From assembly GCA_028023455.1 (NCBI GenBank), contig JAQFVV010000022.1, positions 5,824,100 to 5,888,099 of the forward strand: DNA of 64,000 nucleotides. The letters are read 5' to 3'. Of the stretch, positions 55,601 to 64,000 are shown one piece after another. Source of the DNA: Epiperipatus broadwayi. Taxonomy: Eukaryota; Onychophora; Udeonychophora; Euonychophora; Peripatidae. Position 1 is the first letter of the stretch. Each line of letters begins with the position of its first letter. Below the pieces are notes generated by a model, which did no database searches, had not been told where the DNA came from, and saw only the letters and a list, made by a program, of their open reading frames with translations. Position numbers and translations under genes: made by a program.

Positions 55601-58600
55601 TGCTTCAACTAAATTTTACAATTACGATGATGGTAATTTTTGCTTCAAGAAAAATGATTCATAAGAATTGTAATTCATAAAAATGAGTAAAAACATAGTT
55701 TGTAAATTAATGTACACAATTTTAAATATAATATTAAAACATTTGGTTGTTATATTCATGAAAATAGGCTTTGGATTACTTATACTGAATGAAATGCAAT
55801 TTATTTGTGCTTTTGCAGTCAATAGTGATGAAAACTTTACTTTGGATATGCCATTAATGAATGTATTGATTGTCTTGCCAGGACACTGGATACTAAATAA
55901 AGTTCTGTACATTAATCCTATTTAAATTTTATAATCAAAATACTGTATACTCTAATATTGAATACTAAAAAGTGTATAATGAATAAACTGTAATGTACAT
56001 TTTTGTTTTAAAATAAATTTATTAAACATAGTAATATACAGTTAAACTTTATAAAAAAATTACATAGCATTCAGAATGAAACTTGAAAAAGTCAATGCAG
56101 AGAAAAGGGTATCTAAATAAGATTTTTAGCATGAATATTACCATTTTTCTTTTATGTGGTATAAAATCACTAACCTATGATGTTATCAATTTTACAAAAT
56201 GGTCATCACATTGAAAATGGCAGTTTTTAAAAACAAATTCATTTTTTTACAATCATTATAGTAAATAATCAATTGTGAATCAAAATAATGAATCCTCAAA
56301 TAAAGATCCAGTTTATTTGAAAATTACTACTTGGTATTTTAACAAAAAAATATGTTTGAAATATATTGCAAAGGAAAATTCTAAGTGCCATTGATTTGTT
56401 TGAAATTAAAATTGCTTTGTTTTCTTTTCAAAATTGTGAGAAAACCAAATGGACTACTCATGTGCAATGCCATCATTCTCTGTGGTTCAAGTTCATTTTT
56501 AAAATGACTGTGGCATGTTAAAATTGGACAACATTCCAACTTTTTATTAATATTTTTATTAAGAAATTCATTTTTTTATGTTCAGTTTATTAGATTTTAT
56601 GGAAATAACAAAGGTGTAAAATTTTCATCAGCCAGAGTGATTAATAAAATATATTCAACATGTTTCAATAATTTTGCAGCTTCAAGGCCTTTATCCTGAA
56701 AATAAACATAATATATGTAAGTATTCAATTTAGATTTTTTTATTATTTGAATATTATTATTTCAACTTTTTTAATTATTTGATAAGTGTATAATTTATTA
56801 ATGGGTTTGTATTAGTGTGTCTGTGTAGTATATAAATTATACTTGTATTCAAATATAATGAAAATAGTGATTTATGTACAATGTAATTTTGGGGCTCTGA
56901 TCCAAGTTTGAGGAAATCTTATTTTATAGACATAATGATTCTCAAAAGGTTTAATAATTTATTAGTGTGTTTGTGTTTATATTGGCATGTCTGTGTTTGT
57001 ATAACAAGTAATGATTTTTATATATAAAAATTAAGCTATTATAGAGCAGTATGATGTCAATTTTAAGACATTATCAGATGCACAGAAAAGTTGCAATTGA
57101 AGAAGCAATCACAAAATTTACTGGGCATAGTACCATGTGAAAATATAAACTCTTAAAACTAATAAAGAGAGGTTGGAAGTGGTGTGTATGTGGTGATAGT
57201 CACAATAGTTATGTATATGTATACCACATGGAATTGTATGCAGACAAAGAATCAAATTCTGATTCTTGCCTATACCTTGGTACTCGCTGTGGAGTCAGTA
57301 GTTTTGCCACATCTTGCATCATATTATTTTCAAGTCTATAGCTTGCAAATGAGCTATATGCAAATAAATTATATCTTTGTGGGACAATAAATATAACAAG
57401 ATAGCATTACTGGTGTGCACAAAAAATAAATGAAGAGAAAATATTTATTTTATCATTGATACAGATAATAGTCTTCAATTTCTAGTTTTGGATAGACAAG
57501 GAACCAATTGCTATGATTACAAATACAAGTCCACCTTATGGAAATGCTTTATTTTGTATTTCTTAGGATGAATCTTTTTCTTATAGATGCCTTGAGATTT
57601 TTTAACTTTTGTGGTACAAGATAAAAATGAATTCTTATGCTAGTACTTTTGTAAGTTCTCAAGCTATGGATTATCTCAAGTAAAAAATATTATATATGGT
57701 TTAAATGAGAATTTTGTGAGGAATACAAAGAAACTATCAATGAAGATGTAATTTTAAACTTAGTTAATGATAAATTAGAAATTATGAAGAAACAATAAAG
57801 TAATATTTTTTTGGATATTAAAATGTCTTTTTTTTTCTTTACTTTTTAATGGTAATCACTATTTGTTTCAGCTTTATTTTTTTTCTTAGTTTTTCTAGTT
57901 TCTATCAATGTAAAGATTTTTGCTCTAACGTTATTAAAACTGAAGTTGTTCTGAAAATTGGTCTCAAATCAATTTTTTTAAAATTCAATATGGCGCCAAA
58001 TCTCCTGAGTCTGTTTTAAAGTAGCTTTTGTTTTGCTCTAAAAAATTAATTATTAATTAATTATTTTTAGATTACATCATTGAAGAAAGAATTATGTGAA
58101 TTATTTATTTATCGTAAATACGAAAGACTGATTTGTAAATGCAACATAAAATTAAATTCTATGTTTTTTTTACCAAGTTACAAACTTAAAAAAAAAATGC
58201 AACAGATGTAAATTATTGAGAAGAATTTAAAAAACATCTGAGTAATTTCCTTCTATAAAAAGTTGCCACTGACATATATATATAATCACAAAGTGTAACA
58301 ATTATTCTAAATGACATGAGCAGCTGCTGCCATTACTTTTGATCAAGAAAGTAAGCTTAATGACAAAAATCCCATCCAATTTTCCTCTATTACTTTAAAA
58401 TGTAGTCACTAGAAAATACATAAAAAGAGAAAATACTTTAGTGATAACTAGAATGTCTACTAAAGATTTTTAAAATTTTATTTCTTTTATTTCTAAACAT
58501 TGCTCAAAGAGAAGGAATAATTCTCTCAGTTTATTTTCACATGAAGAAAGCTTTTAAAGGGATAAAGAAATGACTGAAACTGCATAATAGTTGGTCAAGT

Positions 58601-58740
58601 AAATCATAAGTAAAAATCAAATAACAGAATATTTTTTAAACTAAAAACAGACTTTTTTATAACAGTTGTCTACGTAAAAAAATGGAGACGGGGTAATTAT
58701 GTACTTACGGATATATAAATATATTTATATTTTTTTCTCT
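55601..58740. other. AT-rich region without recognisable gene
   Basis: Several 60-96-codon ORFs occur (for example 55683-55925 and its opposite-strand overlap, and 57184-57390) but they are AT-driven and show no domain. No repeats or RNA genes stand out. Confidence 0.45.
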
Positions 58741-58744
58741 CTAT

Positions 58745-59135
58745 TTATATATCTAAATAATTATTCAGCCAATAAAAACTTTACATGTAATAAACTCTTA
58801 CCAAATTTGACACCACGTCAAAATTGCCAACAATCAACTTCTCCATCTTTGAAATTTAATATATAAAGAAAATAACCGAAGAGATATTCGTAAATCTTGA
58901 AGTAGTCATGTGATATCAGATTTACAATTCTAATCTTTTTTATTGCATTGTCTAATTTATCCAATATTAATATTAATCACTTTTCTTCATTCATTGTTTT
59001 ACAATGCATTATGGTAAAATAAGGGTATAACGAACGCATTGTAAAAAAGTGAATAAAGAAAAATGATTGATATTAATATTGGATATCAAAGTTAGTAAGA
59101 GTTGGTCAGTTATTATTGGCTGAATAATTTAAAAT
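58745..59135. mobile_element. Inverted-repeat element with two nested arm pairs
   Basis: Outer arms: ATTATTCAGCCAATAA (about 58758) with TTATTGGCTGAATAAT (about 59115), and AAACTCTTACCAA with TTAGTAAGAGTT. Inner arms: TCCAATATTAATATTAATCA and TTTTACAATGC at 58957-59008 mirrored at 59036-59085. Non-coding, probably a non-autonomous foldback. Confidence 0.75.
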
Positions 59136-59269
59136 TTGCTTGGTATGTGTGTATATACATTATAATTGAAATATTAGTTATCACTTTAGCATATACAATA
59201 ATCATTAAAGAATAAATATAATGTATAGTGCACACAGCGCATGCGTGTGCTAAAAGTAATAGATCAACT

Positions 59270-59342
59270 ATAAACTATATCGTAGAGTTTAACTTATTAG
59301 TATATAATATAGTAATTTATGTAAAAAACTATATCGTAGAAA
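59270..59342. repeat. Short direct repeat
   Basis: AACTATATCGTAGA occurs at about 59273-59286 and 59327-59340 around a TA-rich spacer. Confidence 0.6.
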
Positions 59343-59968
59343 AAAAAACAATTATATTTCAAAAAAATTAAAGATTGTTTAATGAATACAAATATTCATT
59401 AAATCTACACTGAACTCAGACCAAAATTGAGTATTGTTTTAACTTGACCGGATGCATGTAAATAATTTGATACATCTTCTCAAACAGGTTTATGTGAATA
59501 TATATCAATGAACATTCCCTTACAATTGTGTTTATGAGATTTATAATTATTATTTCTTAATATAAATAAAATTATAATCATTTTGAACATCATCAAGGTA
59601 AAATACTTCTAATGAAATAACTATTCTTTCAAGTAGAAAATTTGGTTATTAGAGATTTACTTTGAATACAGCCAGAAAATAAAGTAGCAAACTGTTTTTG
59701 AGTTGTAGTCTTCGTAAAACTTGATTAATTAAACTTAGTATATAAATCATAAGGATTGGGATAAATATTTCAATCAGTGTCTAAAATATCTGTCTAAGAA
59801 GAATATGGAAAAAATTTGTGGTGGTTCTATGTCAACAGTATGCGAAATATGGAATTGAATCTTCAAAATCCAAACATATATTTAAAAGCAATATGTGAAT
59901 AGGCATTAAATTAAAGTCCAGCACTACCATTATCCTAGTATTTATAGAGAGAGAATGGGTCATTACAA

Positions 59969-60244
59969 ATGGAGCACCAGCTATCTATCTTAAGAAGAAA
60001 TAAGTCTTTATTAAAAGAAGTTTTTAAATCCTACATAACATTACATAATTTACTGAAAGTCAAAAAAGAGATAGGGGAAGAGTGTAGAAAGATGAAAAGG
60101 AAAGAAGAAGAAAAGAGAGAAAAGAAGAAAAAAGGCAAGAAAAGAGAAAGGGAAAAAAGAGAAGGGAAAAAGAAATTAACATGCAATTATTTTCTTTTTT
60201 TGTATATATATTGTGTGTGGTTTTTTAATAAAGACCTTATTTAA
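59969..60244 (+). other. 91-aa ORF dominated by a purine tract
   Basis: The open frame covers a purine-only stretch (about 60085-60175) encoding mainly Lys, Glu and Arg. The N-terminal ~35 residues are not low-complexity (LLKEVFKSYITLHNLLKV) but show no domain. It is most likely a by-product of the purine microsatellite. Confidence 0.15.
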
Positions 60245-60309
60245 AATTAAAATAATTCTATTTTCTACTTTTGAACACCTCATAAGCACAATGATTAAAT
60301 AACATATAT

Positions 60310-60870
60310 ATTAAAACAGGCAAAACTCACTATATGTATTGCCACTCACAGCAAGCTACAGTCATCAATGGATGCCAGAAGGCTTGTCATAAAATCTCCA
60401 TCTAGTGCCTACTCATCCAATATCTCCAGACTAGTTTCTGGCTTGTGGCCTTCGTCAGTGAGGAGCTTTGGATCTGAGAGCATTGCATATAGATCTTAGG
60501 ATCTAATGCAACCCTCCAGCAACCATCTTTTATCTCCATTTAACTACAAAACTATGAGTCTTAAACTGAAAATACCTTAATGTTTTCAATCCAAGCCCAT
60601 TAGCTTATATAGTCATATGGGTCTGAACCCAGTTCAGTACCTATACATTTTGGTGTCTTTGGTTCTTTAACATAGCCACCACTATCCTATTAGGCAGGAT
60701 TGGTTTTAAGCCAATAAACTTCACATGATCACCACCTCTTATGCTTGTGTATAGCTAGAGTCATCAATAGATGCCATTGATGACTCTAGCTTGCTGTGTG
60801 TGGCAATACATATAGTGAGTTCTGCACAAGCGTAAGAGGTGGTGGTCATGTGATGTTTATTGGCTTAATT
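60310..60870. mobile_element. Foldback element FB2, copy f
   Basis: Terminal block at 60313-60395 (GCAAAACTCACTATATGTAT start), core region at 60435-60458, then GATCTTAGGATCTAATGCA and CCTATTAGGCAGGATTGGT. This is followed by an inner palindrome 60705-60868 with AACTTCACATGATCACC and its inverse GGTGGTCATGTGATG. GC is higher and decay lower than in most copies. Confidence 0.85.
60435..60458 (-). ncRNA. Hammerhead-like core in FB2f
   Basis: Minus strand CTGACGA, GGC/GCC stem around CACAA, GAAACTAGTC. The stem differs from FB2e by a compensating pair (A-T to G-C). Confidence 0.35.
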
Positions 60871-60874
60871 ATAT

Positions 60875-61890
60875 ATATTGTAACCTTATACACTAGTTCA
60901 TTTTGTCATCATTTTTCCCTTAAGCCCTTTAATTTATTTTATTGATACTTTTATAACTTACAAATGGCTCCATATTTTTATAGATTACAGGGCTTGTGGA
61001 TAATATATTATTAATAATTTATTTTATTGATATTTTATAAGGTTACAATATGTACACACAGACATCTTTCCCCATCCATTTTCTATTCTCATATAACATG
61101 CAAAGCAAATCAGTTAGAGACTAAATATTAAAGTTAAAGCTAGAGATGACATAAAACACCATTTAAATACAAATTTAACAAATAAAATCCAATTTATTTA
61201 TAACACATAAACAAAGATTAATAATGACAATAATGGTGATAAATATAAAATATCAGAAACACAACAACCAGTTGTTTTGTTCTCAAAGTATAGTCTCTTC
61301 CCTGTATATGGAACTAACTGCAACTGTTCTATTTCTTTGTATTCTGGTTTCCTTCACTTGAAAAATTGTATTATTTATTGATGTCTTCTTTTGTTATGTG
61401 AATTATAACTATATTTCTAATGGTAGCATCTTCATGACATTTCATTGATTTTTACAATTTGCAATTAAATAAATAATATATGCCAGCAGCAATTTCTCCC
61501 ATTTTGAAAATAGTTACATTTTAAATGTTTTTATTTAAAAGGATTGTGTATAATCTACTGGTGGATTTACTATTAAGCTAAATAAATTAAAATTTTGGTT
61601 TCAGCTTTCAGGGGATCTTTAAATTTTAAGAAAAAAATTGGACAGAGAAAAAAAATTTACACTACCTGTAAAAAAAAAAGTTGATTGAAATTCACCCCTG
61701 GTGATCAAAGATTGCCAAAATGTCTGATGGTTTTCATTTTTTAATCATTTGAAAGTGATAAAGAAATTTTGATTACTTACTAATAATAGAATCTATAGTT
61801 TTATTAATAACCTGTGTACATAGACATATGTGTTTTTTTTTATATCTTTTTAAAAAATTAGGAAAGGGACATCAATTTTTTGTTAGCTTA
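60875..61890. other. AT-rich region without recognisable gene
   Basis: Nothing supportable. Short repeats of TTTATTTTATTGATA occur near 60933 and 61018. Confidence 0.45.
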
Positions 61891-61905
61891 GGACCTAACA
61901 ATATA

Positions 61906-61968
61906 AACAAAGACAAAACTCTCCATACAGTAGTGCCACCCTGTGCCAAACAGAGTAATCAATGGATG
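61906..61968 (+). mobile_element. FB2 terminal-block fragment flanked by 12-bp repeats
   Basis: AAAACTCTCCATACAGTAG and CAGAGTAATCAATGGATG are the FB2 terminal block. CCTAACAATATA lies on both sides (61894-61905 and 61969-61980). Confidence 0.65.
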
Positions 61969-61984
61969 CCTAACAATATATATA

Positions 61985-62285
61985 TATCTGAGCTTTATAT
62001 AATTATACATATCATCTTTAAAGTTTTTTTTTGTATAGAAAACTTATTTTACAAATCAGTAAAACAATTCCTTAAAGAAATTAAAATGAAACACTAAAAT
62101 ATCTATAGTTATTTATGTTTCAAAAAGGAAGTTTATTGATCAAAGAAATACAGAGCTTTTTGCGTTGATTTTTCCATTAGTTTTGTATACAAGCATTTTT
62201 TAATCTTCAGTTACACGGTTTTCAATGAAAAGTTATCCAGTTCTTACATAAAAAGTTATTAGAGAAAGAAAAAAAATGTCTTTTT
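61985..62285. other. AT-rich region without recognisable gene
   Basis: Nothing supportable. Confidence 0.45.
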
Positions 62286-62415
62286 TTATTTCCGTATTTT
62301 ATTTTTATTCAATTTTCAGTGTTCTCCAAATTTGTATGCTTATAGCATTGATTGTTGTTTGATGAGTGACCACGTAGCTACGTAAATATGGGGGTTTGCT
62401 ATTATCTTGTCTCTA

Positions 62416-62709
62416 TTACATATATGGTTTAATTTGTTGTAAAAGGTGGATAGGTGCCTTCCAGAGTTGTTGCCCATTAGATAGGTATACCCTGTAAACC
62501 AAAAAGCATACAATACAAAGGGTTGCTGACCTAATGTTGTATATTGATCTGTCTTGAAAAGTCTTGATTATTTGACTTATGCTCACATTTTGTTGGTGGT
62601 AGATTGCACACATCATTGTTCTTACATTCTGTAATGTGATACATTGATACAATAGGTGCTGTAGGGTCTCTTCAGCCTTGTGGCATAGCCCACAAAAAGG
62701 GTCTATATC
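62416..62709 (-). pseudogene. LINE C-terminal fragment, same family as the 13-kb LINE
   Basis: Minus-strand frame, open from about 62709 to the stop at 62416. It opens with DIDPFCGLCHKAEETLQHLLYQC, a zinc knuckle aligning with SIDPICGLCAHEDETIDHIIHRC of the 12987-15620 LINE, and is followed by ~75 residues without stops. The RT is absent: this is a severe 5' truncation beginning near 62715. The 3' non-coding part probably extends to about 62290. No start codon of its own; the first TTG is inside the knuckle. Confidence 0.75.
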
Positions 62710-62715
62710 TTTTCA

Positions 62716-64000
62716 TGATCACACACAAGTGATTTTAAACATGTGGATGATAACTTTTATATTTTAATCAACTATAAACACATATCTCATTTGTTCTCTA
62801 TAATAACTACATTTTATAAATATTGTGAGCAAATTATTAGTAATGACCCATTGATCCTAAGATTAACAATCATAACTGTATAAGACAATTACACTAATGT
62901 TTATTTTTTGGAAAGAGAAAACCCCTTCCACAAGAATATACAACTACCATAAATCATGTGATGCAGATAAGTAAAGAAAGATATCTGCATGACAACAAAC
63001 TTTTAATCACCCAGTAAAGTAGTATCACATGGGCTTAGCTCAGTCATCTCTTTATCTCAGGTAACTGATGAATTATGCTATGATTGGAAAATGTACATAG
63101 TATTGTTGGAGCAAGAGAGAAATAAATGAGACACTTGTAATGACATAATTTAAATACAAAGACAAATATTTGTTTTCCCAAATAACCCATCACCATTTAC
63201 ATACATGAAAAAAAATACATTTTATTACCCCAGCATTATGATATGAGAAGAAAATTAAGAATAATGTTGATTCAATTTAGAGATGGAACTCCCTCCCTAT
63301 TTTCATATAAATGCCCTTAGATGAAATGGTATGAGTTTCTACCCACACACGCACATATTAAGCATTATTTTTATTTTATCTAATATCAAAAAAATATAGG
63401 TCTACATGTATGTCTGTCTACACATCCTTTCCACTGCTTAACTAAACATATTATAAATGTGCATTGTATACAAGTCAAACACACATGAAGAGATGAGCAA
63501 AATGCTATACTTTAAGACAATTTGAATTTCTTTTAATCTATGCATATGTGTGTTACAAGCAATAACATATATAAAAAGAAAACACACACATATGCATGTA
63601 TATATCTAAGCATTTTAAAATTAATGTGGGAGAATGATTTAACATATCACAATCCAATGATGCTTTGTCGATAAACAACTCGACAGACACATAATGCAAC
63701 AAAATATGTTTTGCTAAATCATATATGCAATACTCAAGCAAAATAATAAATGAATAAAAAGAAATTATATCATCCGGCATTTTCAGACTTCTTCATCCAG
63801 ACTTCAGGGCCTCTGAGTGCACTACAAAACTGGATAACAGGGTAGCAAGGACTTCTCTTCATTGCAGTAAGATGTAGGCATTTAGATGTTCATCTTTATC
63901 CACTGGTATTAGTGGCTACATGGTGATGGTTTGGAAGTAGCTGGGCTAATGCAATGATGTGGGATTTATTCCACCACTCTAGCTATTTTTATCTTCTAAT
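62716..64000. other. AT-rich region without recognisable gene; GC-richer right edge
   Basis: No gene supported up to 63780. The final ~220 bp (63780-64000) is visibly less AT-rich and could be the edge of transcribed sequence continuing beyond the window, but I see no open frame or splice arrangement in it. Confidence 0.4.

Noticed and set aside
55622-55925. Overlapping 96-aa and 80-aa ORFs on opposite strands
   Set aside because: AT-driven overlapping frames with no domain or context; chance is likely.
62900-63780. ORF at 63553-63780 as a gene
   Set aside because: Short AT-rich frame with no recognised domain or splice context.

Overview
This is AT-rich eukaryotic DNA, roughly three quarters A+T by eye, with no convincing host protein-coding gene. 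It reads as repeat-dense intergenic or intronic sequence from an animal, probably an invertebrate. Clues are a Merlin/IS1016-type transposase, an RTE/BovB-like LINE, a Penelope-like element, tRNA-derived SINEs and TCTG microsatellites. I cannot name the species. Nearly everything recognisable is a mobile element, most of it decayed or nested in another element.

Layout. 1-12.5 kb: mostly featureless, with local tandem and dispersed repeats (4568-5040; 888-1085 paired with 4085-4320). 12.54-15.7 kb: a Penelope-like reverse-transcriptase relic split by a 5'-truncated LINE (12987-15620) with 13-bp target-site duplications. 16-20.2 kb: small hairpin elements and dispersed repeats. 21.1-22.9 kb: two back-to-back foldback elements. 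26.3-28.2 kb: three tRNA-derived SINEs. 30.9-36.3 kb: a minus-strand RTE/BovB-like LINE relic broken by successive foldback insertions. 37-42.4 kb: a SINE, a TCTG microsatellite, one more large foldback and an inverted-repeat element. 43.5-44.8 kb: the C-terminal end of a third LINE type, bracketed by foldback pieces, beside a hairpin MITE. 45.2-47.6 kb: three SINEs, two with clear target-site duplications. 48.25-51.17 kb: an almost complete Merlin/IS1016-like DNA transposon with matching ends, a four-copy 199-bp tandem array and a transposase with one in-frame stop. 51.85-52.8 kb: a second copy of the 21-kb foldback family. 52.8-64 kb: mostly featureless, with one more foldback (60.3-60.9 kb) and a second fragment of the 13-kb LINE family (62.4-62.7 kb).

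The most interesting pattern is in the foldback families FB1 (21, 30.9, 52 kb) and FB2 (31-35, 40.8, 60.3 kb). Although they differ in sequence, they share a core that looks like the catalytic core of a hammerhead ribozyme: CTGANGA, a short stem-loop, then GAAAC. The stem appears with different but still pairing sequences in different copies (GACC/GGTC, GGC/GCC, AGC/GCT). Penelope-like elements and small animal retrozymes are known to carry hammerheads, and a Penelope relic lies in the window, so FB1/FB2 may be non-autonomous ribozyme-bearing retroelements in inverted arrangement. That is inference. No coding gene appears to act with another here; the relationships are those of nesting and of likely autonomous/non-autonomous partnership.
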